Origin: Dugong dugon
Taxonomy: Eukaryota; Chordata; Mammalia; Sirenia; Dugongidae
Assembly (NCBI GenBank): GCA_030035585.1
Contig: CM057462.1
Span: 144,362,734-144,426,733 of the forward strand
Reading direction: 5' to 3'
DNA: 64,000 bases
The notes beneath the pieces were generated by a model. That model was not told the DNA's origin. It saw only the letters and a program-made list of their open reading frames with translations, and did no database searches. Of this stretch, positions 51,494 to 63,320 are shown in pieces; within the stretch, counting starts at the first letter, position 1, and the number at the start of each line of letters is the position of its first letter. A program made the translations under genes and the position numbers.

Positions 51494-51502
51494 ATTCTTT
51501 AT
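51494..51502. repeat. Target-site duplication, 5' side of the PRAME retrocopy
   Basis: ATTCTTTAT, identical to 49801-49809. Confidence 0.65.
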
Positions 51503-51515
51503 CATTTAATATTGT

Positions 51516-51557
51516 TTTTGTTGTTAGTTACCATCAAGTAAATTCCGACTGATAATT
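51516..51557 (-). mobile_element. RTE tail fragment, antisense
   Basis: GTTGTTAGTTACCATCAAGTA then CCGACTGATAA; only ~40 bp of RTE/SINE 3' end. Confidence 0.6.
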
Positions 51558-52928
51558 CAGAATTAAAAATATCAAAAATATAGTTAATGTAAATTATTTA
51601 TTGATAGGAATATAGAAAACATCAGTCATATTCTATCAGTAATTAAATGGACTATATATGCATGTTGAGGCCATTATAAAATGATTTGAGAAATGTTAAT
51701 TTGATCCAGAATTTGATCAATGTTAATTAGTTAGAAAAAGCAATGTAAATTTGATCAATATTATCTTAATTTAAAGATTCCCTTTCTTTTAATGAGTACA
51801 ACTTTGATTGCCATTAATAAATGTAAACCTTGGTTATATAAATTACAGGATAATGATAGCTAACTCAAAAAGGATCAATATATTACCGGATAATGATATT
51901 TTACTCAAAAAATGTTCAAATGAATCAACTCTAGCACTCAAATTATATTAACCTATGTCAGTTGGAAATAGCAAGTGTCACAGAGAATTTCTTTCAGAAA
52001 GTTATATATAAATCAGAGAACATTATCCCATTCTGCAAACTACCAATTATTATCAGTTATTTTAACATATTTTACCTAATGTTAAAGAAAGACAATAAAA
52101 CAGTAAACATGCACACTTCCATTTTATTAATAATAAGTAATTTGGATTGCACATCTCCATTTCCATCACTGTTTTTATGTTGGCTATTAAATTCTACAAA
52201 TGATTTACTCCTTTGCCTGCAGAAGTTAAGCCTCTGTTAACTTTGAGCTTTGTTATTAGACCATGTGAATACAAAGATCAAGGAACTAATTAATAGGAGA
52301 AATATGGGAGATAAAATTGGATTCAGGAGATTAATACCATAATTACTGAGGACTGAACAATATAACTTAAATATACCTAAGAAGGATTACTTAACTTTGT
52401 TCTATAATGGCTAGAAAAAAACCAAGGTGGGGATGTGGAAATGTAAGATCATGCAATGGCCACAAATTATACTAACCAATGTAGAGTATATGTAGGTCCT
52501 TGACTCAGGGAGTATAAATTGATATCAGAGATCGGAGTAATACAGACCACTTCTTTAAAACAAATAGCAATCCAGCCACATGAAATGTTCAAGGAGGTGT
52601 TCCATGTGCAACACAACAAAACAGATAGTTTTGCACCAAGAAGTGAGTTATGTTCTTGACACGAAAAATAAGTAGTCAGTCGTCAGTCTCAGATTGGTTA
52701 GCTACTAGCCCAGGTTATGTACCGAGATGTGGAAAATTCCTGAATCATTTGGGCTAGTAACCCACCATATAAACCCTCTGATATTCTCTAATTTTATCCA
52801 ACAATTATTTCTTCATATTTATTCAACACACATCATAAAATTTCTTTGTTATTATTCACAACTATATTCATCAAGTTGAAAATATATTGTTGTATAATTA
52901 TTGAATGATTGACAAATGCTTGATTAAC
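51558..52928. other. No gene; a short local direct repeat
   Basis: AT-rich. GGATAATGATAGCTAACTCAA (51850) recurs as GGATAATGATATTTTACTCAA (51889), a ~40-bp tandem duplication. The 92-codon frame at 51962 has no known motif. Confidence 0.5.
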
Positions 52929-52933
52929 ATTAC

Positions 52934-53448
52934 TGTGATAGAATAATGACCTTCACCACCCCAAAGATAGCCATATCCTAATCCATAGAACCAGCCATAT
53001 GTTAGGATGCATGGTAAAGGAAAATTAAGGTAGCAAATGGAATAAAGTTTGCTAGTCAGCTAACCTTAAAATAAGGATATTACCCTGGATTATCCAAGTG
53101 GGCCCGATGTAAACACAAGGGCCCTTAAAAGTAGAAGAGAGAGGCAGAAGAGCCATAATTAGAGAAGGAGATGTAACAACAGAAGTAAGGTCAGAGAGAT
53201 GTGATTGCTGTCTTTGAAGATGGAGGAAGGGACCAAGGAATGTGGGTAGCCTCTAGATGCTGTAACAGGCAAGGAAAAGGATTCTCCCCTGGAGCCTCCA
53301 GAAGGAAACACAGCTTTGCAGACACCTTGGTTTTAGCCCACTGAGACCCATTCAGACATCTGAAATACAAAGCTGTATGATAATAAATTTGTGTTGTTTT
53401 AAACCACTTTGTGGTAATTTGTTACAGCAGTTATAGAAAACTAATACA
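52934..53448 (-). mobile_element. MLT1-like MaLR solo LTR, antisense, perfect target duplication
   Basis: On the minus strand it begins TGTATTAG and ends in TATCACA. It contains CCAAAGATAGCCATATCC, GGAAGGGACCAAGGAATG and GATAATAAATTTGTG on plus. Flanked by ATTAC at 52929-52933 and 53449-53453. Confidence 0.9.
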
Positions 53449-53649
53449 ATTACCAACATATTTAAAGAATAAAATAGCATAGCTCCATTTAATAATAGAC
53501 TCCTATGATGGGACACATTGTCATGAAATTGCTCTCTTAATATGAAAGGATCTCGTATGGGGCATAGAAGTGAAAACAGTTACTCAATGGAGATATAAAG
53601 TTGGTTTACTAACATGATAAGCAAAATTATCTGACACCCAACATTTTAA

Positions 53650-53862
53650 ACCAAATTCAATCTAGTGGCTGTGGAGTCAATTCTGACTCACGGTGACCCC
53701 ACATGTGTCACAGTAGAACTGTGCTCCATAGGGTTTTCAATTACTGATTTTTTTAGAAGTAGTTCACCAGGCCTTCCTTCTAAGGCACCAGTGGATGGAT
53801 TCAAATAGTCAACCTTTCAGTTAGCAGCCAAGCACTTAACCATTTGTTTCACCCAACATTTT
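53650..53862 (-). mobile_element. AfroSINE variant, antisense
   Basis: GTGGAGTCAATTCTGACTCAC, TTTAGAAGTAGTTCACCAGGCC, head GGATTCAAATAGTCAACC, CACCCA end. Confidence 0.85.
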
Positions 53863-54117
53863 AGATAGTACTTAATTAATCATGGGATCCTTAGGATAGG
53901 ACTAAATAAAAAGGTTTTTAAGGTCCTACTTGATTTTTATAGTAAACACCAATTCAGATATGTTGTAATGGTCTTGGCTTGATCCCCAAAGACGGTCATT
54001 CAATTCTTATACTTAGGTCATTTCACACCCCAGAAACCCTTTGATGAAGTGAAGCCTGGTTACTCTTAAGGAAATACCCTGCAATAGTTGTTATTGATTT
54101 TCCATTTAGCACTCATC

Positions 54118-54278
54118 AAAGATGGAGTGTTGTCGCAGTGGTTAAGAGCTTGGCTACTAACCAAAAGGATAGCAATTTGAATCCACCGGCAGCTCCTTGG
54201 AAACTCTATGTGGCAGTTCTACTCTGTCCTATAGGGTTGTTATGAGTCAGAATCGACTGGATGGTAATGTTTTTTTTT
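54118..54278 (+). mobile_element. AfroSINE, sense
   Basis: GCAGTGGTTAAGAGCTTGGC, TTTGAATCCACCGGCAGC, tail ATGAGTCAGAATCGACTGG then T run. Confidence 0.9.
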
Positions 54279-54633
54279 CGTTTACTCATCGAAGAGACCA
54301 ATTACAAGAGTGACTATGCACTGGGAAAAGAAAGCTGTCTAGATCGTGCAAGGATTATTCAACAACAGTTATGAGTTATAACTCCTTTATGAAGACAATA
54401 TTTCACATTGACACCCCATTCAGAATGTCACTTTTAAGGAGCAGTTAATACAGTTTCAATTCAAATCTGCTTGCATATAGAACCCAAATCATCTATTGGT
54501 CATTTCTCTTGTGTATAGTTTGAATAGACATTCTCAGCATTGATAGAAAGTCCACACTTGTTTTTTCCCTTAAATAAGTGTGATCCTGATAAGAAACTTC
54601 AAATAGAAGTCCCTGGAATTTGTCTATTATTAT

Positions 54634-55126
54634 TGATTGAACTGTGACTCCAAAAAAGGATACGTTGAAATCCAACCCCTCTACCTGAGAATATGGCTTT
54701 GTTTGGATCTTTCTTTGAGGACAATATCAGTTAGGTCAGAGTAGGATGGGTCTTAGGGCTAATCCTTTCTGAGTAAACCAAACCAAACTATTGCCCTCAA
54801 ATCAACTCTGACTCACAGCAAAAGTGTCTTATTTAAGGAGAGAACAGACACAGAAAGAAGTCCACACGGGGATAAGACAGACACCATGTAAAGACGGAGG
54901 CAGGTGCATCTATAAGAAGTCAAGGAACACCAAGGATTGTAGGCAGCCACTAGAAGCTAGGAGAGAAGCATGGAACAGTTCCCCTCTCAAAGGTCTCAGA
55001 AGGTGTTAACACAGCTGATATCCTGAATTGTACTTCCAGACACTAGAACTTTGAGAAAATAAGTATTTGACCTTTAAAGACACTCATTTTGCGGTATTTT
55101 GTTATAGCAGCCCCAGGAAAAGAAGA
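54634..55126 (-). mobile_element. MLT1-like MaLR LTR, antisense, with a SINE scrap inside
   Basis: TGATTGAACTGTGACTCC ... CTGAGAATATGGCTTTG ... TTGTTATAGCAGCCCC. Interrupted at about 54778-54826 by an antisense AfroSINE/RTE tail fragment. Confidence 0.8.
54778..54826 (-). mobile_element. AfroSINE tail fragment, antisense
   Basis: ACCAAACCAAACTATTGCCC then CAACTCTGACTCACAGCAA; ~50 bp only. Confidence 0.7.
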
Positions 55127-55455
55127 GCTTCAAAAATACTAAATGAATAATTGTGTCATACTCCTCAGGAAATTTCAGATACTATCCTCACTCCAAAATC
55201 CTGGAAACATTCAGGAGTGCTTCCACTTTAACTGTCTTCTTGGACATTGCACACAATGGACCAAATATAGCAAATATAGTCTCCTTTTTGCAATAAATAA
55301 ATAAAGCCATTGACACCTGTTACAAATGTGTTGTTTTGTTAGATACTTTCACTTTCATAAATGTAAATAGAAACACAAATAATCATCTCTGACATTTGGC
55401 TCTAAGGTTTCAGTGGATCCAGTAGTGCTTGGAATGTCTACAATTGTTACATTTC

Positions 55456-55476
55456 TGTCTTAGTTATCTAGTGCTG
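55456..55476 (+). mobile_element. Outer MaLR provirus, first 21 bp of 5' LTR
   Basis: TGTCTTAGTTATCTAGTGCTG. It ends in TGCTG (55472-55476), one copy of the target duplication made by the nested LTR; it continues at 55962. Confidence 0.8.
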
Positions 55477-55961
55477 TATCTTAGTCATCTAGTGCTGCTA
55501 TAACAGAAATATCACAAGTGGATGGGTTTAACGAAGAGTAGTTTATTTCCTCACAGTCAAAGTAGGCTAAAAGTCCAAATTCAGGGTGTCAGCTCCAGGG
55601 GAAGGCTTTTTCTCTCTGTTGGCCTTCTTCTCTTCAGTACTCCCCCGGACTAGGAGCTTGTCTGAGCAGAGACCCCGGTCCAAAGGATGCGCTCTGCTCC
55701 CGACACTGCTTTCTTGATGGTATGAGGTCCCCCTGTCTCACTGCTCACTTCTGTCTTTTATATCTCAAGAGATTGCCTCAGGACACAATCCAGTCTTGTA
55801 AATTGAGTCCTGCCTTACTAACACAACTGCCACCCATCCTCCCTCATTAACATCATAGAGGCAGGATTTACAACATATAGGAAAATCACACAGTACCAGG
55901 AATCACTGCCCAGCAAAATTGACGTGTACATTTTTTGGGGAACATAATTCAATCCATGACA
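55477..55961 (+). mobile_element. Nested MaLR solo LTR
   Basis: TATCTTAGTCATCTAGTGCT ... CAATCCATGACA (start TG mutated to TA). Bounded by identical TGCTG pentamers at 55472 and 55962. A full LTR sitting inside another LTR of the same superfamily. Confidence 0.88.
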
Positions 55962-56461
55962 TGCTGCTATAACATAAATACCAAAAGAGGCTTTAACAAA
56001 CAGAATTTATTCTCTCACAGTTTAGGAGGCTAGAAGTTTGAATTCAGGATGCCAGCTCTAGGGGAAGGATTTCTTTCTGTTGACTCTAGGGGAAGGTCCT
56101 TGTCATCCATCTTCCCCTGGCCTAGGAGCTTCACAGCATAGGAACCCTGAGATCAGAGGATGTGCTTCACTCCTGGTTCTTCTTGCTTTGTGGGAATGAG
56201 GTCTTTGTTCTCTGTGCTTGGTTCTCTTTTTTATATCTTAAAAGAGATGACTCAAGATACACCCTAATCCTGTAAATTTTGTCCTGCCTCATTAGTACAA
56301 CTGCCTCTAATCGTGCCTCATTAACATCTTAGAGGTTAGGATTTACAACACACAGGATAATTTCGTCTGATCACAAAATAGAAGACCTGCCACAATACTG
56401 GGAATCATGGCCTGGACAAGTTGACACTTAATTTTGGGGGGACACAATTCAATCCATGACA
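55962..56461 (+). mobile_element. Outer MaLR provirus, remainder of 5' LTR
   Basis: TGCTGCTATAACATAAATACC ... CAATCCATGACA. Confidence 0.88.
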
Positions 56462-57648
56462 TTGCACCCTTTGGTTCCCAAAACTTCCTGTCCTTGTCAC
56501 ATGTAAAACACATTCACCATATTATATCATCCCAAAAGTCTTAAATCGACTCCAAGTCCAAAATCTCATCTTCTGCAAAATTCCTCTTCACCTATGAAAT
56601 GTAGAATACAACTTATCTGCCTCCAAAGTACGATGATGAAACAGGAACATTTCCATTACAAATGGGAGAAATTGGAGGGAAAGAAGGAATAACAGGCACC
56701 AAGCAAGTCAGCAGAACACATTGCATTAGCTCTCAAGGCTTGAAAATAATCCTCTGTTCTCTGAGACCATTTAGGCAATGGTCCTTCCCTCCAGATTCTG
56801 GGTGTTGGCCACACTCTCCTGATTCTGGGCAGAGGCCCCTCAGCCCTGGATTTCAGCTCTGCCTTCCACCCCACTGGAACAGCAACTTGGCTTCCTCGCA
56901 TTTGGGCAGTCCTATTCTCCTAGTCCATGTGAGTGGTGACTCTACACTCTAAGTCCTGGCAGAACCCTTTCTTCAGCCCCTTGGGCATGACAGCCTTGCC
57001 ACCTCAGTTTGGACAGTGGATCTGACCCCATGCTGCTGGCATTCATGAAAGGCAGCCCCACACTCTGGAGCTGAGTTGGTGAAGATCTGACTTGGAAACC
57101 TAGGAGGCACTGGCTCTACCCTTTGAAACCCCAGAGGCAACTCTGTTTCCTGGGTTCCTTGCTTTTTCAGCTTCAGTTTTCTGGTTCCGTGGCCTCTCAG
57201 CCCTTTGGGTCTTTGGGCCAGCCTGGATTCTGCCCTGCTTAGGCAAATATTCCAAAGCTCTTTAGCTCTACCAATAAGTGCCTGGAGGCACCATCCCCCC
57301 TCCCTGCCAATAAACCTCCGCAAGAAGACACTCAATAGTCTTGCTACATGGGTCAGCTCCCACTCCATCTCACACCAGTCTCCTGGATTTGCTGCTGCCA
57401 TTTCTCTACTGCTGCTTCTCACCATCTGTGCCATCTCCAGTGTTACAGCTTCCCTCACTTTGTTCTGTGCCTTCATCAGAATTGTCTTTGATGTCTATAA
57501 TTTCACCAACAGTCTCTTCAAGGCAATCTAGGCTTTTACTATATGGCACATTAAAAGTCTTCCAGCCTCTACCAATTACTCAATTCCAAAACTGCTTCCA
57601 CGTTGTAGGTATCTGTTACAGCAGCACCCCACTCCTAGTACCAAATTC
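56462..57648 (+). mobile_element. Outer MaLR provirus, internal region
   Basis: Starts TTGCACCCTTTGGTTCCC and resembles 34845-35745 throughout (CATTACAAATGGGAGAAATTG near 56653; CCTAGTACCAAATTC at the end). Open frames on both strands (56662, 57205, 57341; minus 57476-56973) lack known domains. MaLR internals are non-coding relics. Confidence 0.85.
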
Positions 57649-58089
57649 TTAGTTATCCTGCATGTTGCTGTAACAGAAATACCACAAGTGGATGGCTTTA
57701 ACAAACAGAAATTTATTTTCTCACAGTCTAGGAGGCTAAAAGTCCAAACTCAGGGCATCAGCTCCAGGGGAAGGCTTTCTCTCTCTGTTGGATCTGGGGG
57801 AAAGGTCTTTGTCATCAATCTTCCCCTGCTCTAGGAGTTTCTCAGAGCAGTGATCCCAAGTCCAAAGGACATGTTCCACTCCTGGCTCTTCTTGTTTGGT
57901 GGTAATGAGGTCCCTCTCCTTTCTGCTCACTTCTCTCTTTTATATTTCAAAAGAGATTGATCAAAATACAACCTAATCCTGTAACTTGTGTCTGTCTCAT
58001 AAACATAATTGCACAACCACACACTATTGGGAATCATGGCTTAGTCAAATTGACACATATTTTAGGGGGACACAATTCAATCCATGACA
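57649..58089 (+). mobile_element. Outer MaLR provirus, 3' LTR
   Basis: TTAGTTATCCTGCATGTTGC ... CAATCCATGACA, with its first bases lost. Outer flanking pentamers ATTTC and AATCC match only 3 of 5, so the outer target duplication is not confirmed. Confidence 0.85.
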
Positions 58090-59030
58090 AATCCCTAGTG
58101 GCAGAGTCACAGCAGAGACCATTAGGTTTTTTTTTTTTTTAACATTGCAATTACTTCTTCAGAAAGTAAAAATTTTCCTTTGAGATAAACCTCTTGTCAT
58201 GCTGCTTGACACTTGTAGGGGCTGAACGCCTGACTGTAAGGCATCAGTTGATAATGAGATCTAGGTTGTCCTTTATTAACTCATCCCTAGCCACATATTG
58301 AGGTCTGTCCATCAAAATTTCCCCATCTGATAGAAGTGATATATATGGGTCCAAGTTCCAGAAGGTCCTGAAAGCCAATGTAAGCTGCAAAAGCATGTCA
58401 TTCACCTTCTCAGTATACCTTCTGCTACTGTACTTCCATCCCTACCTCAACCTACATTTATGTCCTCATAGTTATTTCTTATTATTAGTTGTCTGAGAAC
58501 AAAGAATATGGATGCTAGATGGCTCTGAACATTTTACTGTTTCCTACAAGAAGCAGAATGCTTGTGCATAATAGCCCCAGTAAGGGGAAACATGGAAAGA
58601 AAATAATATTCTAGCATTCTCCCGAACATAATCATATTGACATCTAACTCTAGGAACAGGTATGCAGAAAGTTAGGAATTGTTGGATGGACTGTGAGAAG
58701 AATTTGACTTTCCAATTAAAGTGTGATATAGCTTTCTTAGATGAAGAAATTATAGCATCCTTAGAAAAGGTGAGATGATCGGCTTCTATTTCCAAGGAAT
58801 GTTCAGTGGGGCTTGCTGTTTGGTATGCTAAGAGATTTTTATTTTTAATCTATCATTTTATGGTAAGTCTTTGGATCCCTCTGTTTCTTACTGTATTCCC
58901 AAACTTTTATTTAAGAGACCTGCAGAGATTATGATTCAACAATATTTTAATTCAGTGATCAGCATGGACAAACTTCGGGTTGGCTGTCAGCTACATCAGC
59001 CCTGAGACTACCAGAGATAGATAAATAGGT
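58090..59030. other. Unclassified, possibly ERV-internal sequence
   Basis: A T run at 58126-58140, then unique-looking sequence. The minus-strand frame 58795-58544 (83 codons) has no motif I recognise. An antisense ERV internal piece is possible but unproven. Confidence 0.35.
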
Positions 59031-59242
59031 AGATCCCATAGAAGAAAAATTAGCAAAAACATGGGCACTTCACAAAAGATAAAATCCAAATGCCAATAAA
59101 CATGTGAAAAAAATGCTTAATTTTATTAGCAGTCAGAAAAATCCAAATTAAAATTATAGCATTGGCTGTATCTCTATGAATACACTAGACTGACAAACTT
59201 TCTGAAAAGTCTGGCATTGCCAAATGTTGGAACAATGTGGAA
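59031..59242 (+). mobile_element. Old L1 (L1M-type) ORF2 C-terminal part, left piece
   Basis: GGCACTTCACAAAAGATAAAATC and AATGCCAATAAACATGTGAAAA match the end of ORF2. It is cut by an LTR and continues at 59791. Confidence 0.7.
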
Positions 59243-59790
59243 TGTTGTATCTAGCTTCCAAGATGGTCCCCAGTAAGCCTTGCCTCCTGGTATTGACACA
59301 CCAGTGTATGGTGCCCTCCACAGTGAATCAAGGCTGGCTGCTGTGACCAGCATAGTACAGCAGAAATGCCTTGTGTCTTATAAGACTAGGTTATAAAGGG
59401 CATTGAAGCTTCCGTTTTGTTCATTTGAGTCTTTCATTCTGGGAAAAATCAATGTTCACAAAACCCATGGAGACATTTAATGCAGCCTCATAAAGAGGCC
59501 CACATGGACAGGAACTAGGGTACCCAGCTAACAGCCAGCACCAACTTGCCTGCCATGTAAGTGAACCATCTTTGAAGTAGATTGTCCAACCTCTGTCAAG
59601 CTTTTATATGACTACAGTCCCAGATGACATTTGACTGAAACCTAGTGAGAGATCCCAAGCCCAATATGCTCAGTACAGCAGCTCTAAATTCCTGACCCAC
59701 GGAAAATGTGAGAGGTGATAAATCATCATTGTTGTTTTAAGCCATAGATTTTTAAAGAAGTTTATTATGTATCAATAAATAACTAATATA
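59243..59790 (-). mobile_element. Solo LTR (MaLR-like), antisense, inside L1
   Basis: TGTTGTATCTAGCTTCCAAG ... AACTAATATA. Contains CAGCACCAACTTGCCTGCC and GTGAGAGGTGATAAATC, the layout of an old mammalian LTR. Flanking TGGAA/TGGAG match 4 of 5, and the L1 reads across it (CAATGTGGA / GCAATGACAAC). Confidence 0.75.
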
Positions 59791-60400
59791 TGGAGCAATG
59801 ACAACTTTCATATACCATTTTTGAAAGTGCAAATTGATACAGATGCTTTGGAAAAAAACACGATTATCTAATAAAGTTGAAAATATGCATAGATCATTAC
59901 TTAGCAAGTCCACTCATTCACATCTACACAAGTTTCATGTGACAAGAAAATATACAGCAGTATTGTTCATAAGAGCAAAACAGGAAGTAACCCAAATGTC
60001 TAACAGTGGAAGGTATCAGAAATGGAATGAAGCATAGTCATAAAGTGGAATACTGTATAGCAATGAAAATAAACAAAGTACATGTGGGATAAATTCCAGA
60101 CCTAAGCAAGATTCAACCGTAATAGAATCAATATACTCTAATTTTTATAACTTTGAAAAATTTTCAAGGAAACTTGACTATATTATTTAGAGACACATAC
60201 ATAAGTAGTAAAAATATAAAGAAAAGCAAGAAAATGATTATTCAAGAAGGCATAATAAAAGATGCCTGTTTGTCAAGGAATTTCCCGAGGAAGAAGGAGA
60301 AATTTGCCAATGGAAAGATTCATGGTGGAAGTGGAGGGTTGTTTCTGAGGTCCTGGTCATGTTCTATGTATTATCTTGGTTTGTGATTACACAGTTACGT
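59791..60400 (+). mobile_element. Old L1 (L1M-type), right piece
   Basis: GGAGCAATGACAACTTTCATA, AGTGGAATACTGTATAGCAATG near 60037, then a diverged 3' UTR. Past about 60130 the match is weak. Confidence 0.65.
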
Positions 60401-60484
60401 TGGTGTTTGCTTTATAATTATTTATTAAACTATATTTTACAAACTTTCTAGAATATATTTAACAATACAAATTTACATCATAAC

Positions 60485-60660
60485 TACATAAAAAAATCAA
60501 ACCAAACCCATTGTGGTCGAGTTGATTCTGACTTGTAGCAACTATATAGGACAGAGTAGAATTGCCCCATAGGGCTTCCAAGGAGCAGCTGGTGGATTCC
60601 AACTGCTGACCTTTTGATTAGCAGCCGAGCTCTTAATCACTGTGCCCTCAGAGCTCCAAA
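60485..60660 (-). mobile_element. AfroSINE, antisense
   Basis: CAAACCAAACCCATTGTGGTC, GTAGAATTGCCCCATAGGG, head GATTAGCAGCCGAGCTC. Confidence 0.9.
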
Positions 60661-60741
60661 TACTTACACAGTACTTACTACTATATGCTAGATAATATTC
60701 TTAAAGCTTTACAAATAATAAAAATTAACTTTCATAGCAAC

Positions 60742-60886
60742 ACTAAGAGCTATGGCTGTTAAGCAAAAGATTGGCAGTTGGAATCCACCAGCTGCTCCTT
60801 GGAAAACCATGGGGCAGTTCTACTCTGTCCTATAGGGTTGCTATGAGTAGGAGTCTACTGACGACAACCTTTTTTTTTTTTTTTTT
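60742..60886 (+). mobile_element. AfroSINE, sense, head-truncated, T-rich tail
   Basis: GGCAGTTGGAATCCACCAGC, CTATAGGGTTGCTATGAG, then a T run from 60869. Confidence 0.85.
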
Positions 60887-61582
60887 ATTTACCGGTGCTG
60901 AAACAGACACAGAGAACTTTTATAGCAAATTGTCTAAATTCATACAACCTGTTTGTGGCAGAGTAAGGACTGAAACTAGCGCAGGTTAGCTCCACAACCT
61001 GTATGCTTAGAATTACAGGTTTGTTTTTGGGTTTTTTTGTTTTTTCCTGTTTTATTTGCTTTATTTTTTATTAGTTTATTTCTTTTTGGTTGGTTTACAC
61101 GGAGAAGAGAAAAAGGAATATTCCAGTAGTTTTGTGAGAATTTAAGTATGGCATTTAATTCTTCTGTCTTTCAACTGCAAAATGAGGGGTTTGAACAAAG
61201 TAAGTAATTTTAACACCCCACAGAGCCTGAGGGTTGAGGGAAGGCTGCTAGAAAGAGAGAGAGGAATGCTAATTCATGAGGACCACAATGTCAAGAGAAG
61301 CACCACCTCTATATGTTTCATGCATGGTGTTCCTGTCTAAGATAATACATGCATGAATGTTAGAAATACATACATTCCCAAGATTTACTCCTAAATCTGA
61401 CACACAGTGATAGAGTTCACTGTTTCACTGCTGCCCAGAGATGGTCCCTAAAACATTCATCCACACTGTTCTTACCAACAAGATCTTTATGCCCTGGTAA
61501 CTCCAGATACAATTGGTGCTTCATTCCTAATAAGGGATATCTAGAAGCTGACCTTGTTGCTATAATTTGAGGGGCCGAAGAG
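60887..61582. other. No recognisable feature
   Basis: T/G-rich low-complexity at 61020-61095, otherwise anonymous. Confidence 0.5.
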
Positions 61583-61772
61583 AAAAAAAAAGTTGCTGTA
61601 TAGTTAAATCCAACTCAGCAGAGTAGAACTGCTCTCCATAGGGTTTTTAAGGCTGTGACCTTTTGGAAGCAGATTGCCAGGTCTTTCTTCAGAGCTGCCT
61701 CTGGGTGGGTTCGAATGGCCAACTTTTCTGTTGGTAGTCAGGGATTAACAAATTGCTTCACCCAGGCACTCC
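61583..61772 (-). mobile_element. AfroSINE variant, antisense
   Basis: GTTGCTGTATAGTTAAATCC, TTTGGAAGCAGATTGCCAGG, head GGTTCGAATGGCCAAC, CACCCAGGCACTCC. Confidence 0.85.
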
Positions 61773-61785
61773 AATTTGAGGACCC

Positions 61786-61952
61786 GAAAAAAACCGGTTG
61801 CCATCAAGTCAATTCAATTCTGACTCATAGCGACCTTATAGGACAGAGTAGAACTGCCCCGTAGGATTTCTAAGGAAAGGATGGTGGATTTGAACTGCTG
61901 ACCTTTTGGTTAGCAGCCAAATGTATAACCACTGAGCCACTAGGGCTCCAGT
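61786..61952 (-). mobile_element. AfroSINE, antisense
   Basis: ACCGGTTGCCATCAAGTC, GTAGAACTGCCCCGTAGG, GAGCCACTAGGGCTCC. Confidence 0.9.
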
Positions 61953-63076
61953 TGAGGACAGATATATTTAAAAGGACAAGATTTTAATCATACCACAAAA
62001 AAGATCTTTACCCTAAAATGAGACAAGGTGTAGAATACTAATATATCTCAAAGCAAGTTTCAGATATTTTGAAAACCACAAGAAATAATTTCAGATATGG
62101 GAATATAAAACTTTCTTTGTTTTGGAGACATAAAAGCTTTTTATTTAGAAGTAACATCTTAGGTCATGGACAATCCAGGAGAAAGTAAAATTATGGCTTG
62201 TTAGAACAACCCACACGCTTAACGCAAACCAAGTGAACTGAGTGATTCATGTTTCATACAGATTTAATTAGAAAATAAATAAGAAATATCAACCCCTGTC
62301 TTAGTCTGGGCTCTCCAAGAAACAAAGAACAAATAAAGGGAATATGAATCAAAACCTGTGGCAGCACACATAAAAGCATTTCCTAGTACAAATAGAAAAG
62401 TGATATATGAATAAAGTCACTTTTGTGGTTTAAAAATGTAGAGAGATATAGATGCAAGAGACTTTTCAAGGATTGAGAGTCAAAAAAAAAAAAAGATAAA
62501 TATTGCAACTTTCACAAACTCTTCCTATTGCCAAATTTAAACAGCTCTTTCTCCTGCTGAAATTGTTCTAATCCAACTAGAGACAAGACTGGGAAACTCT
62601 AGGGAAAGATAGTAGCAAGTAAAAATTTTTATATGAAATAAGGAAATAAAGAAATTATTTAGTTGTTTTGGCAGAATGTCTTCTTTCTGCATAAATGGGA
62701 ACTATTCCTAGTGTATCAGAGGCTATTCTTATTGAAAAAAACTCCAAGAATTCATATAACTGAAAAGTGGTGATTCCTAATCTCTTTTTATTGTAGATAG
62801 ACACAGAATTAGTCTATGTTATTATATTTCAATATTATATGGCTATATTTCTGTAAAACCCCCCTATTCACCCATTCAGACACACAAATTTGTCAGGAGA
62901 ATAAAAGTAGGTGTCCTGATGACTTCAAACAGACTGTGGAGAATCTTCATCATAATCTGTTCAATAAATATCTTGGCACCTGACAAAAAGGGTAATGGGA
63001 GTATTTGAAAATATTAATATTTATGCAAGTCAATATCTGCTATATTCATCCCTCTGCTGTTTAAGTCTTGTTTTTG
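61953..63076. other. No recognisable feature
   Basis: AT-rich. An A run lies at 62483-62494. No gene signal seen. Confidence 0.5.
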
Positions 63077-63304
63077 TTGTCGTTAAGTGCTGTCGAGTCA
63101 GTTCCAACTCATAGTGACCCCATTTACAAAAGAACGAGACACAGCCCGGTCCTGCGCGATCCTCACAATCGTTGTTACTCTTCAGCCTATGGTTGCAGCC
63201 ACTGCATCAATCCATCTCATTGAGTGTCTTCGTCTCCTTCACTGACCCTTTACTCCACCAGGTCCCTCCTGATAACATGTCCAAAGTATGTGAGATGAAG
63301 TCTT
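63077..63304 (-). mobile_element. RTE 3' end, antisense
   Basis: GTTGTCGTTAAGTGCTGTCG to ACATGTCCAAAGTATGTGAG; about 230 bp. Shows a ~30-bp deletion before GGTCCCTCCTG. Confidence 0.9.
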
Positions 63305-63320
63305 AAGCGTATCTTTATGG
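63303..63320. repeat. Left target-site duplication of SINE
   Basis: TTAAGCGTATCTTTATGG; matches 63466-63483 in 16 of 18. Confidence 0.85.

Noticed and set aside
56973..57476. 167-codon minus-strand frame as a novel gene
   Set aside because: It is antisense to the MaLR internal region, has no known domain, and the homologous internal at 34845-35745 does not keep it open.
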